From positions 1 through 41,684 of the forward strand of contig JWZX01002170.1 in the NCBI GenBank assembly GCA_001275005.1: 41,684 nucleotides of DNA, read 5' to 3'. Source of the stretch: Chrysochromulina tobinii. Lineage: Eukaryota; Haptophyta; Prymnesiales; Chrysochromulinaceae. The notes below the pieces were generated by a model. The model had not been told where the DNA came from. It searched no databases and saw nothing but the letters and a program-made list of their open reading frames with translations. Shown piece after piece: positions 7,808 to 16,777 of the stretch (its first letter is position 1; every line of letters starts with the position of its first letter). Position numbers and translations under genes: made by a program.

Positions 7808-10196
7808 ATGTTCTGGCACTGGCTCGCTGTCACCACTATCGGCGCTGTCACCACTATCGACTCTAAGGCTGCCGTCGTCGATCCGGCCAGCTACCACGCA
7901 GCAGTGGATGCGTTCCGCCAAGCCATCGAGGCCGCACCGGCCGAGGCCGCGTCAAAGATGCAGCTGGCCGAGCTGCTCTTGGGGCACGTCACCGGCTGGG
8001 GCCATGCGCCGAGCGATGCACTCGATGCCACGTGCGCCGAAATAGGGTCGCTCATGCGCCAGGTGCTTGATTCGCCCGCGAGCATGGGCTCTTCATCCAG
8101 CGCGGGCCGCCTGCGGCACTCAGCCGCGCTCTTCCACGCTCGAGCACTTCGGGTGCATACGAAGAGTCGCGACAAGGCGGCTGCCTTCCTGCAGGAGGAG
8201 CTCGCGCGCGACGGTCTCACTCAAAAGCGCCGTATCGAGCTGATGATCGAGCAGGCGCACCAGTACCTGCAGCATTACGATCTTGCCGAGGCACTCAAGC
8301 TCTACCAGGCCGCCTACGACGCCGCACCGCAGCATGCACCGGCATTCGCTAGCGTGCGGCATGCGGCCAAGCAAGGCGGCGCGATGGTGCTGGCGGTGCA
8401 GGCGCGCTGCATGATGCCCGCGCACACGGGCAGCGTAGAGGCGTGCCAAGAGGCCCTCGCCATCTTCCTTGAGGTGCCTGATGAGCACATGGAGCCGACG
8501 AGCTGGATGATGCGAGGTTACATCCTACGGTGATTGCATCTCGAGTACACCCTGTAAATGGATTGCATCTTGATTGCATCTTGTAAATGGATTGCATCTC
8601 GAGTGCACCCTGGTTGTAAATGGATTGCATCTTGATTGCATATTGATTGCATATTGATTGCATATTGATTGCATCTGATGGTTCAATCTGATCACATCTG
8701 ACTGAGTCCCTCATCAGGTACCACGCGCTGCCTCCCTAATGACCTCTGATGGCCTCTCATGACCTCTGATTGCCTCCTTCCTCAGGTACCACGCGCTGCC
8801 TCCCGACCCCGTGGGCGCGCTGCATGCGGCGCAGAAGGCGGTGGCGCGCGCGCCGAGTGACAGGGATTGGTGGATCCGTCTTTCGAACTGGGCTCGAGAG
8901 GCGCACGCGCGCAGCAGCAGTACCTCGACGCAGCAGTACATCGAGGCGGCCCGCACAGCCATGCAGCATGCACGGACGCTCGAGGCGAGCGCCCCAGGCT
9001 CGTGGGTGCAAAGGCTTGATGTGGAGCTCCAAACAGCGCTCGAAACGGCGCTCCAAACGGCGCTCGAAACGGCGCTCGTAACGGCGCTCGAAACGGAGCT
9101 CCAAACAGCGCTCGAAACGGCGCTCGTAACGGCGGGCGCGACGGCGGGTGCGACGGCGGGTAAGGCGCAGGAGGCGTGCGATGCTCAGCCCACCACCGCG
9201 GAAAGTGCCTTCCCCAGCATCGGAGGCGAGGGCGGCGGCACGGCTGCCCAGTTGGAGAGATGCACCGTGATTGAGGCTTCGGATCTCGCCGCAGCCTTGC
9301 CGCGGCTTGTGGGCGCCCGGCACGGCGCCCGAAGGCCATTCATCGTACGCAACTCGACCCGCGAGCTCACCGACGTCGCGCACTGGACCACAGCGAGCTT
9401 GCAATCTCTCGTCGGCGAGGTGCTCGTGGAGGCGGCCTTCACGACGCCCGAAGGCGAGTTGAACACATTCGAGCCACTGAGCGCGTGGCAGGATTGGTTC
9501 GCGGCGAACCAATTCGCCTTCGCGCAAGGTGTCGAGGGGGTGCTTGTGCGCCCTATCCAGAAGGTGCTGCGGATGCGCCAACTGTTCGCTCTCTGGCGCA
9601 GCGGTGCGACGTCCGCGGCAGGCGTGAACGGCCGGCCGTACCTCCATCAGTCCGAGCTGCACCTCAATCTGCCCTCTCTGCTAGCACTCATCTCGGCGCC
9701 CGCGTGGGCGAGCCGGCAGCCCAACTGGCTGCCCAAGGAGACGAACCTGTGGCTCTCGGCCGGCGATACTATGACCTCTCTGCATCAGGACACGACCGAG
9801 AATATCATGGCGCAGGTGAGGGGCACAAAGGAGTTTCTACTTTTCGCGCCCGAGGAGAAGGGTCACTTGTACTACCAGCGCGTGATGGAGGTGGCGCGCA
9901 ACTCGCGCGAGACGGGCAACATCTTCGTGGGCAAGACGGGTCGGGGCGATTCGGCCAACCACGGCCTCGTCAACGTGCGCGAGCCCGACCTAGTCAAGCA
10001 TCCCTTGTACGCAAGCGCGCGGGGGCTGCGCTGCCGCATCGGCCCGGGCGATGCGCTGTACGTGCCCGGCGAGTGGCACCACGCGGTCTACTCGTCGTGC
10101 TCCAAAGCCGAGCGCGCGGCCGAGGCGGCGTGCAACGTGGGGCTCAACTACTGGTATGTGGACGTGACGCGGAAGGGCGCACTTCAAACAGGATGA
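7808..10196 (+). CDS. Secreted TPR-like / JmjC-type (cupin_8) Fe(II)/2-oxoglutarate oxygenase-like protein
   Basis: Exon 1 is 7808-8529 and exon 2 is 8786-10196; the phase-2 join (CG|G, Arg) gives 710 residues. The ATG at 7808 is preferred over 7787 because it starts a signal-peptide-like stretch (MFWHWLAVTTIGAVTTIDSK). Residues about 20-250 are helical and Ala-rich with TPR-like periodicity (AVDAFRQAIEAAPAEAASKM; YDLAEALKLYQAAYDAAP). A Thr/Ala/Leu 12-bp repeat lies at about 9027-9162. The C-terminal ~260 residues form a cupin_8/JmjC fold: HQD at residues 574-576 gives the HxD iron ligands, and PGEWHHAV supplies the distal His (H673). NIMAQVRGTKEFLLFAPEE is the usual strand after HxD. In this family, members hydroxylate proteins or RNA. 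With a signal peptide this one would act in the secretory pathway, perhaps on secreted proteins; that is inference. Confidence 0.85.
8530..8785 (+). other. Repeat-rich intron with a decoy 3' splice site
   Basis: A 256-bp GT-AG intron (donor CTACG|GTGATTGC, acceptor TTCCTCAG|GTACC). Its interior is a decayed array of GATTGCATCT / GATTGCATAT / TGTAAATG words. At 8715-8736 it holds a 22-bp exact copy of the real acceptor plus the first bases of exon 2 (8783-8804). Splicing to that copy would read CGG TAC CAC GCG CTG CCT CCC TAA, a stop after six codons. Frame and domain continuity support the downstream acceptor. Confidence 0.85.
9027..9162 (+). repeat. 12-bp coding microsatellite (LETALQTA-type repeat)
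   Basis: Repeats of 12-bp units CTCGAAACGGCG / CTCCAAACGGCG / CTCGTAACGGCG encode LETA, LQTA and LVTA, and end in GGCGCGACG-type units encoding GATA. It forms a Thr/Ala/Leu linker between the TPR-like and JmjC parts of the oxygenase-like gene. Confidence 0.9.
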
Positions 10197-10257
10197 TATT
10201 GACCGGAGTGCGTCTAGTTCGGTGATGTGATTGAAGAAGATAGTTTCAAGTTTGACA

Positions 10258-10302
10258 TAATTGGTTTTGCAAGTTTACAAGTCGCAATTGTAAAACCAAT
10301 TA
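10258..10302. repeat. 45-nt hairpin after the JmjC gene
   Basis: TAATTGGTTTTGCAA at 10258-10272 pairs with TTGTAAAACCAATTA at 10288-10302 with one mismatch. It lies 62 bp after the JmjC gene stop and 4 bp before the foldback element, so it is either a 3' UTR hairpin or the edge of a larger inserted sequence. Confidence 0.65.
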
Positions 10303-10306
10303 CAAT

Positions 10307-10662
10307 GTCGGTTTGAGAAGACTCACACGCGGATTTGAGAAGACTGTAGACTCGCACACGCAAATCGTGTCGCAATTGCGCCCGAAACCCGACGCAATTG
10401 CGCCCGAAATCCGAAGCAATTGCGTCCGAAAACAGCCGCAATTGCGCGAAAAACGCGCGCTCTGCGCTTCCAACGCAAATCGCACGTAAATCGCACGCGG
10501 CTTGATCGACGCGATTGCGGATGAGTTTCGCGCAATTGCGGCTGATTTCGGACGCAATCTGATTTCGGACGCAATTGCTTCGGATTTCGGGCGCAATTCG
10601 GGGGCAATTGCGAAACGATTTGCGTGGAGTCTTCTCAAACCCGTGAGTCTTCTCAAACCGAC
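10307..10662. mobile_element. Foldback / MITE-like inverted-repeat element with 20-bp perfect termini
   Basis: The ends are perfect 20-bp inverted repeats: GTCGGTTTGAGAAGACTCAC at 10307-10326 and its reverse complement at 10643-10662. The arms stay collinear inward for about 145 bp each. They include a perfect 35-bp block (10397-10431 versus 10563-10597) and a 19-bp block (10433-10451 versus 10526-10544). Both arms are built from the self-palindromic word CGCAATTGCG alternating with CCGAAAT. The centre (about 10452-10525) is unpaired. There is no coding capacity and no target-site duplication that I can see. Size and structure match non-autonomous foldback/MITE elements; the superfamily is unknown. 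It ends 58 bp before the next ATG. Confidence 0.75.
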
Positions 10663-10720
10663 CCTTCCTATGAACGCGTAGCGTGCGAAACTCCGAGGAA
10701 CTCACCCCCCACGAGCGACT

Positions 10721-12910
10721 ATGCTACTGCTCGCCGGCTTTGCGATCGGCCAGCCCCAGGGGCTCACTTGTCCGTCGGGCTCAAATTACGTGGGCCTTAC
10801 CTCTCGCATCGGAACTGCACCTGCGCTGCGCGGCTCTATCGGATGCGTTGACACAGGCGCAATCTCTTACCGACAGACGCTCTCATCGACAATTGCGGGT
10901 ACTCAGACTACCACAGTCAACATCTATGGCCCCTTCGAGGCAGGCTTCACTTCTAACCAGCCCGGCATGAGCTGCCTCGGTACCCAGTCCGTCGTTGATG
11001 GCATAGACACGTACACGGCCGAGCTCATGATCCGCAACTTGTGCAGCGACAATTCAATCTCGCTGCTCGACACTTGTGGCGACCACGCCAACCCGCGCCA
11101 CTTTCACGAGATGCTGACCAACTGCCTGAGCTACCAGGCAGCCTCGGGCCACTCGACGCGCCTCGGTACGTCGGGAGATAACCGTGGCATCTACGGCTAC
11201 TTCGAGGCCAGCAACACCTACCCAGTGCTCGACGTCTGCGGCGCTCACGTCGGCATCACGCCAGATTCGAATGGGCAGCCGGTCGTTCACTACCATTCGC
11301 AAGTGTATCCGCCCTTCTTCGTTGGGTGCTACACGAATGCCGATGCGACGATGACCCTTGCTCAGTGCCGCGCCCTCTTCGCAGGCTGCTCAAGCGCAGC
11401 CTATTCCATCACAACTGCCCACGGCTCAGGCACCTACCAGAGAGACTGCCCTTGCTGGGACCCGACGACCCGATCCAACGTCCCAGGCGCCACCGGCACG
11501 CCCGGATATTGGCCAGCCTCTCTGCGTCTCCCGCCGCCACCGCCGCCGCCGCCTCCGCCCCCCTCGCCATTCGGCATCGCGGCATGCGCGGGTGCGAGCG
11601 CGTGCTGCGTGGTCATCTTCCGCGGCGCATCGGGCGCTCAGTGCAATAACGTCCCTGTATGGGACCTCAGCGGCTGGTCACATCCGGGTGGCAGCGACGT
11701 CACGGCCTCGTCGCTCTGTGGCACGGTTCGCTTCGGCTGGCTCTCGCGTACCTCCAGCCACGCCAGCTCCCAAGATCCGGAAACCGACGCCGCCAGCCTC
11801 ACTGGTGGTGGCCAGCGCGTCGGCTCTTACCGTGACCCAGCCTGCCCTGCGTCGTCGCCGCCGCCCTTTTCGTTCCTGCCCTCTCCCTCACCGCCGCCAC
11901 CCTCTCCCTCACCGCCGCCACCCTCACCCTCACCGCCGCCACCCCGGCCCCCGCCGCCCCCGTTGTCGCCGCCCCCGCTGGCGTACGTCCATGCCGCCTT
12001 CACTGCGAGCGGCGACGTGAGTGACTACGGCCCCGACAAGCAGCAAGCGATCCGTAATCTCTTCGCCACCGCGGCCTCCAGTGTCACCACCGTCTCCCCA
12101 TCGGCCGTCACGCTCACCATCACACCCGCCTCGGTCGCCATCACCGTCACGATCGTGCTCCCCAGCGCAACGGCTGCAAACAGTGCGAGCAGTGCGCTCA
12201 GCACGGGCATCATGGCGAGCCCGGCGGCCCTCGGGTCGGCTCTGAGCACAGCAGGCGTCCCTGCGACCGTTGCCGCCATCGTGGCTCCCAGCACCTCATT
12301 ATCCTCGACCCCCTCGACCACTTCCAATGCCGCCACTAGTGCGGACGACCCTTGCTTCCCGTCGCACGCCTTCGTCACGAGGGCCGATGGCACGCACGTG
12401 CTCATCGCGTCCCTTCGGGAAGGTGACGCCATCGTTGCCGCGACCAGCGAAGGTGCACTCACCACCGACACCGTCTCGCTCCTCTCGATTGCCAAGCCAG
12501 AGGCAAATGCGGACTTTCTCACCCTCACGATCGCAGACGGGCGGAGCCTCAGCCTCACCGCGGCTCACCACGTGCCCACCGGCCCACGCTGCTGTGGAGT
12601 TCTCGAGCAGGCCAAGGATCTCATCGTGGGTACGACTATCTGGACGGTGCCCGCAACGGGCGGCGGCGGACTGGTGGCTCAGCCCATTACCAAGATTGGT
12701 CGTACGGCCGCAGCGGGGCTCCATTCACCCGTCCTCAGCAATGGAGGCTTCCCCGTCGTCGACGGCATCGTCACCTCCTTCGACTCGATGGGCAAGGTCA
12801 GGCTCGCCACGTACGGTCTCAAGCCCCTTCTCAGCGTGTGCAAGCTCACCGACACGTGCGGGCACCTCCGGACGCTCCTGCTCGGCGCCGAGATGGCATA
12901 CATCGTGTAA
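10721..12910 (+). CDS. Secreted multidomain protein: YHYH, cytochrome b5-like, SEA-like and hedgehog-type Hint domain
   Basis: 729 residues. A short hydrophobic start (MLLLAGFAIGQPQG) suggests secretion. Residues about 20-210 resemble the YHYH domain: CGAHVGITPDSNGQPVVHYH (HYH at 190-192) followed by PPFFVGC. After a polyproline linker (about 11530-11565), residues about 290-370 resemble cytochrome b5: WDLSGW then HPGG (H321) and a second His 26 residues on (H347), close to the heme-ligand spacing of that family. A second PPPPSPSP linker leads to an SEA-like, Thr/Val-rich segment (about 415-500). The last 185 residues are a Hint autoprocessing domain: catalytic Cys545 in PCFPSHAFVT, LREGDAIVAA, and the TxxH motif T613-AA-H616 in LTAAHHVP. 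In this family, Hint self-cleaves before the Cys, so the heme/YHYH part could be released or modified; that is inference. A foldback element lies just upstream. Confidence 0.85.
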   Translation: MLLLAGFAIGQPQGLTCPSGSNYVGLTSRIGTAPALRGSIGCVDTGAISYRQTLSSTIAGTQTTTVNIYGPFEAGFTSNQPGMSCLGTQSVVDGIDTYTAELMIRNLCSDNSISLLDTCGDHANPRHFHEMLTNCLSYQAASGHSTRLGTSGDNRGIYGYFEASNTYPVLDVCGAHVGITPDSNGQPVVHYHSQVYPPFFVGCYTNADATMTLAQCRALFAGCSSAAYSITTAHGSGTYQRDCPCWDPTTRSNVPGATGTPGYWPASLRLPPPPPPPPPPPSPFGIAACAGASACCVVIFRGASGAQCNNVPVWDLSGWSHPGGSDVTASSLCGTVRFGWLSRTSSHASSQDPETDAASLTGGGQRVGSYRDPACPASSPPPFSFLPSPSPPPPSPSPPPPSPSPPPPRPPPPPLSPPPLAYVHAAFTASGDVSDYGPDKQQAIRNLFATAASSVTTVSPSAVTLTITPASVAITVTIVLPSATAANSASSALSTGIMASPAALGSALSTAGVPATVAAIVAPSTSLSSTPSTTSNAATSADDPCFPSHAFVTRADGTHVLIASLREGDAIVAATSEGALTTDTVSLLSIAKPEANADFLTLTIADGRSLSLTAAHHVPTGPRCCGVLEQAKDLIVGTTIWTVPATGGGGLVAQPITKIGRTAAAGLHSPVLSNGGFPVVDGIVTSFDSMGKVRLATYGLKPLLSVCKLTDTCGHLRTLLLGAEMAYIV

Positions 12911-13925
12911 TCTGCAAAGGTCTCGCGGGGCTTGCGAGCTGCCCAGCTGCGTTTGTCATCGCGCGTCCCCGTGCAACTCGAGGGGCTTCCTCTTTTGACG
13001 CCGCCGATTCTGGATTCTTGCTCGGCTCCTAAGATAAGCGATAAAGAAGGGTCAGTGCTGAGGGGTAGTCCCTGTCGACTGACCGCCCACGAGAAGCGGT
13101 GAGCCGATGCATATGGGAGTCAGAGGATATCGACGCTCGAGGCGCGCGTCAGTGTGCAGAGAGAGAGAGAGAGAGAGCATGATGGAGGCGTCTGACCCCA
13201 TTTCGAAAAGGCTCCGAAAATAGGCTGGTTGGCCGTGTCGAGACAGTACGAAGTTGTGTGCGGGTTCGTGAGCGACCCGAGCGTACCACGTGCGCCACAG
13301 AGATACGTGCCTCAGTGAGCTTCAGCTTTTGGCGGTCGGGAGTATGGCGCTATCGGGTATGTGCCCATTACACAAGGCGCGTCATTACGGTCATGGACCG
13401 TCGTATACCGTACATATTTATCCTGGACGGGCGTGTGCTCGGACTCAGTGCCGGGGACTCGCTCGCGACGGTTCCGGGTTTACGGAAGTATCGGAAGTTT
13501 TCGGTAGTCGTATGACGCGATCCGAGAAAATAGTCGAATGCCTGCATGCGAATTGGCCTGGACGAGCTGAAAGCCGACATCCGGTTGCGGGTTTGGCACC
13601 GAATTCAATTCCCAATCCCGAATCCGCGCGTCCCTGAAGATCACGATCCCGCACTGGAGCACTGTGCCGCTGTGGGTGTTTTTCGGTTCTTGCCGTGGCC
13701 CTTGTCAGATTAGAATCAGCTGCTCAGAATTCCTACTGTAAGAAAGGGAATTCTTATCGTAGTAGTAATGAGATTCATACGGGGCTACCGCGTTACCGCC
13801 AGGCGCAACGTGTACTCCAATGTACTCCAATGACCAATGGACACCGTACTCCGATGGTCCACCGTCTCCGTAAGCATAGCCTGACAAGCCTGGTGTGTAT
13901 TGGGGAGACTTCGCGTTTTCAAGAT
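12911..13925. other. Intergenic region between convergent genes; no gene seen
   Basis: About 1 kb with only short ORFs lacking recognisable content. It holds a (GA)n run at about 13159-13178 and short direct repeats of TGTACTCCAA near 13811. It should contain the two 3' UTRs of the converging genes. Confidence 0.5.
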
Positions 13926-15215
13926 TCAACTGAGCAGCGTGCTTGAATTCGCAGAGCCGTTTTGTAGAACATCTGCATCGGCAGCATACGGGTCCTCTTC
14001 TGGAACTGTGCATGGCGCTCCCGGCATCGAGTCGTCGAGCCTATTGTTGACGCAAGCAGGGCAACGCTCACCCCCCTCCTGGGCGCGCTTCGCGGCCCAA
14101 AGCGCAGATGCGACCTGATTCAAGTGACGCGCTCTCGCCTCACCTGTGTGAAATTTGTGAACAACTCGCTGACCTCGTGCGGTTATATTGCGCAGTGCCT
14201 CACGCTGCTCCGGGGCAAGCCAGTAACGTAACGTCTCGTTGAGCATTGACGGGGTGCTCTCGATGTAATGAATTCCGGGCAGTAAACCAAGTGGACGAAG
14301 GAGGTGAGCTGCGGCCGTGTCAGTCAGCATCGCCGTCCCTGCCGCGGCAATCTCAAAATGTTTGGCGACGAGCCACAGGGTGGATGCCGGTCGTCCCTTG
14401 AAGTTATGCTGCCGGCAGCCAGCAATAGCGATGTAGTAACGCGAGATGGCCTCGGCGTAATCACTCGCCTCCTGCTGCGGATTCGTAAACGCGTGTGTTC
14501 TTGTGGTGACAGTGCGCCTTTGCACCATGCCCGTGCTTAACAGTGCCTGTGCGCGAACTCGGAGTGGGTAGTGCGCATGAATCTCGCCCGAGAGAAGGAC
14601 GGGCTCAGTTTTCGCATCGAATGCGAGGGGGCGCAAGAAGCCTTCGCTGGCTGCGTGAGGAAAGTGGATGACACGATGCTTCGGCTCGATGTGAAAGTGG
14701 CCCTGTAGTAATGATATCGTTGACTCTGGGTACCTTGCGAGCACCCCATCAAACCAAGCCCCAGCTTGGCGAAGCACGTAGCCGGTATCTATCAGACCTA
14801 AGTCTTCAGTAATCAAAAGCCAGGCTGCACCAGCAATCTGATCGCCACGCAGTGATTCGTTGAGCAGCTTGTTGCGCCAAGCGTTCACTAAGTCATAGCC
14901 GCTGGCATTGAGAATATAGAATGCGAGTACATCTGGAACACAGCCGAGGTGCATCGCGAGCTCGCCTACATCCATCACATGCCAACCAGAAGCTCCCATT
15001 CGCGTCGAAAGATCATTCATGAACGGTGAGAAGCTTGTGGCGAATCGAGTTGGAATAACAAAAGCTCTGCAGGTTGCATTTGCAGCAGCACATCTGTCTG
15101 TGCATTCAAAAAGAGATGATGGCTCGCAAATGAGCTGCGTGCTGTTGCTATAGCGGGTGTCATTCGCGTACATTCGGACGCCGTTGTACTTCAAATTGGT
15201 GGGTTGCAACGGCAT
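13926..15215 (-). CDS. CgeB-like glycosyltransferase family protein, possibly lacking its N-terminal exon
   Basis: About 429 residues from the ATG at 15215-15213; the frame opens slightly earlier but only with a GTG. The C-terminal third carries the pattern of the Glyco_trans_1_2 / CgeB-type glycosyltransferase domain: YYIAIAGC, then KHFEIAAAGTAMLTDTAAA, then LGLLPGIHYI, which matches the K-x-FE-x-x-A-x-G and LGxxxGxHYI signatures. The N-terminal part has several Cys and N-glycosylation-type NxS/T sites (ANATCR, LNASGY, LNESLR), suggesting a Golgi-lumenal protein. No signal peptide or membrane anchor is visible, so an upstream exon may be missing. Donor and acceptor sugars are unknown. It lies downstream of, and on the same strand as, the Tic22-like gene. 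Confidence 0.65.
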   Translation of the reverse strand: MPLQPTNLKYNGVRMYANDTRYSNSTQLICEPSSLFECTDRCAAANATCRAFVIPTRFATSFSPFMNDLSTRMGASGWHVMDVGELAMHLGCVPDVLAFYILNASGYDLVNAWRNKLLNESLRGDQIAGAAWLLITEDLGLIDTGYVLRQAGAWFDGVLARYPESTISLLQGHFHIEPKHRVIHFPHAASEGFLRPLAFDAKTEPVLLSGEIHAHYPLRVRAQALLSTGMVQRRTVTTRTHAFTNPQQEASDYAEAISRYYIAIAGCRQHNFKGRPASTLWLVAKHFEIAAAGTAMLTDTAAAHLLRPLGLLPGIHYIESTPSMLNETLRYWLAPEQREALRNITARGQRVVHKFHTGEARARHLNQVASALWAAKRAQEGGERCPACVNNRLDDSMPGAPCTVPEEDPYAADADVLQNGSANSSTLLS

Positions 15216-15259
15216 CGTATAACACACGACGCACTCGGCGCGTTGTCCAATGGGTTCAG

Positions 15260-15303
15260 TACCGGGTATACCGGTACAGAACAGCGTCGGGTTATACCCG
15301 GTA
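15260..15303. promoter_or_regulatory. Inverted TACCGGGTATA / TATACCCGGTA pair upstream of the CgeB-like gene
   Basis: TACCGGGTATA at 15260-15270 and its exact reverse complement at 15293-15303 lie 45-88 bp before the start codon at 15215. The same TACCGGGTA core recurs near three other gene starts in this window (24308, 26656, 30697). A regulatory role is inferred from placement only. Confidence 0.4.
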
Positions 15304-15592
15304 CCTGGCCCCTGTTGTTCTTATGTTAATTACTTTCTTCCAAAAATGACATGTTTTTAGATGTTTGGCTTCGCTTTGACACGTCACACTTCCATTTACT
15401 TGTTTGTCTGTTGACCTCCAGTGGTCCATCTGCTGTGCATTATGCACCTGCGTACGGTATAATGATTAATGAAGTGGAGGTGAGACCTCGAGATGGATGT
15501 GCATTTTGTGCCACGAGCAAACGAGGCACGAGACCCACACACGAGAGACGGGCAAACATCGAGGGCAAACACGCCACACGCACCTGAAGAAT

Positions 15593-16540
15593 TCACTCGA
15601 GGGGCGGCGGCTCGTCGTCCGTGAGTGGTGGCGGCGCGTCGGCGTCTGGTACGCCTGCGAGGCAGACCTCCCCCGCGAGAATGCGCTTGACAAGCGCCGC
15701 CTCTGCCTTCGCCTTATGCACGAGGGCCACAGACTTGGGTGAGCCGACGAAGTGAATCGTCGACCACGCGAACGCGTCCGTCTGCATTTGATGAACGAGC
15801 ACGCGCAGGTCCATGATGCTAAGGTTGTCGGGAACGGTCTCGCGCGGTCGGCCGCTCGCCACCCATGCCTGCACTAGGTCGTGCCGATTGAGGAAGACGG
15901 GCGTCACTGTCGACGACGATAGCTCATCACAGCAGAAGACGGGCAACGTCCAAGTGCCCAGCTCAAGCCCCTGCGCAACCACTTGCTGCGCGACCGCCTC
16001 CTTAGTGGCCTCGACGGTCGACGATTGCCCCTGCAGCCGAAGATTGCCCACAAAGTGCGACTCAGCCCAGCCCATGGCCAAGGCAAAGGCCAGCCCCAGC
16101 GGCGTTACCCCGAGGTGCAGCAGGGGCACATCGGGGTTAGATTCCCGCGCGCTTGCGAGCATGCCCATGGCATCGTCAGCATCGGTGAACCAGCAGCACA
16201 CCTCGCCCTCGCCTTCGGGATCTTGCATGCCGACAATGTTTGAGTCACCATTGAGGATGCAAAACGTAGGCACTGAATTCAGTTTCTGCATGATCTCCGT
16301 CTGAGAGAGCGCCGCCGCACTTGGTGCTGGTTGCAGTGGCTTTGGAGGCGACTCTGGCTTCTTCTGCTCAACATTGCGCTTTGGGGACGGTGGCGTAGCT
16401 TCAATCGCCGGAGTATTGGCTGCTGCTGCCTTCTTCCCCATTCCGTCTCCCGTGCCGCACGAGAGAACTCGGGAGCTCGCCGAAATCCGAAAATCCACAT
16501 GAGCTCGCCTGGATCTCCCCGTTTCCATCCGTTGGTTCAT
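15593..16540 (-). CDS. Tic22-like family protein
   Basis: 315 residues from the ATG at 16540; a second in-frame ATG at 16441 (MGKKAAAANTP) would give 282. The N-terminal ~100 residues are Ala/Pro/Lys-rich and low in complexity. The folded part shows the Tic22 pattern: LNSVPTFCILNGDSNIVGMQ, then CCWFTDADDAMGMLASARES (the aromatic residue plus D-x-DDA motif), then NPDVPLLHLGVTPLGLAFAL, and a second half with TPVFLNRHDLVQAW. Tic22 proteins act as chaperones in the plastid intermembrane space during protein import. Plant and algal forms carry a targeting leader, and the Arg-rich first 30 residues (from 16540) could serve, but no clear secondary-plastid bipartite leader is visible. The C-terminus is acidic and Pro-rich (PPPLTDDEPPPLE). 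Family membership is by pattern and moderately sure; localisation is inferred. Confidence 0.65.
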   Translation of the reverse strand: MNQRMETGRSRRAHVDFRISASSRVLSCGTGDGMGKKAAAANTPAIEATPPSPKRNVEQKKPESPPKPLQPAPSAAALSQTEIMQKLNSVPTFCILNGDSNIVGMQDPEGEGEVCCWFTDADDAMGMLASARESNPDVPLLHLGVTPLGLAFALAMGWAESHFVGNLRLQGQSSTVEATKEAVAQQVVAQGLELGTWTLPVFCCDELSSSTVTPVFLNRHDLVQAWVASGRPRETVPDNLSIMDLRVLVHQMQTDAFAWSTIHFVGSPKSVALVHKAKAEAALVKRILAGEVCLAGVPDADAPPPLTDDEPPPLE

Positions 16541-16777
16541 TCGAGGTCATGCGTCTTGCGCGCCGCGCCGCACGCGCGCTCAACAAGTAATTTTTAGTCA
16601 CACCCCTCCATAGGTGGATGCACACGCTCAGAGATGCTCGCTTTGTACAGGGTCACCGCCCTGGGTGATCCTCTCTGTTCCTGGCCCTCTCAGACATGGC
16701 GACACCGCTCACGTATGGACTATGCTCTGGTGCTACTGTGGCCGAAGAACAAGGCGTTCGGCTCCGCTCGGCAGCCC

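Noticed and set aside
8715-8736. Upstream splice acceptor as the true exon 2 start of the JmjC gene
   Set aside because: It gives a TAA stop after six codons. The downstream identical acceptor keeps the frame through the JmjC domain.
8530-9162. Regular short repeats as a CRISPR array
   Set aside because: Units are contiguous with no unique spacers, and they lie in an intron and a coding exon of a eukaryotic gene.
13258-13637. Short open frames between the Hint gene and the CgeB-like gene
   Set aside because: No recognisable content, no plausible leader or splice partners, and open frames of this size are expected by chance in this base composition.
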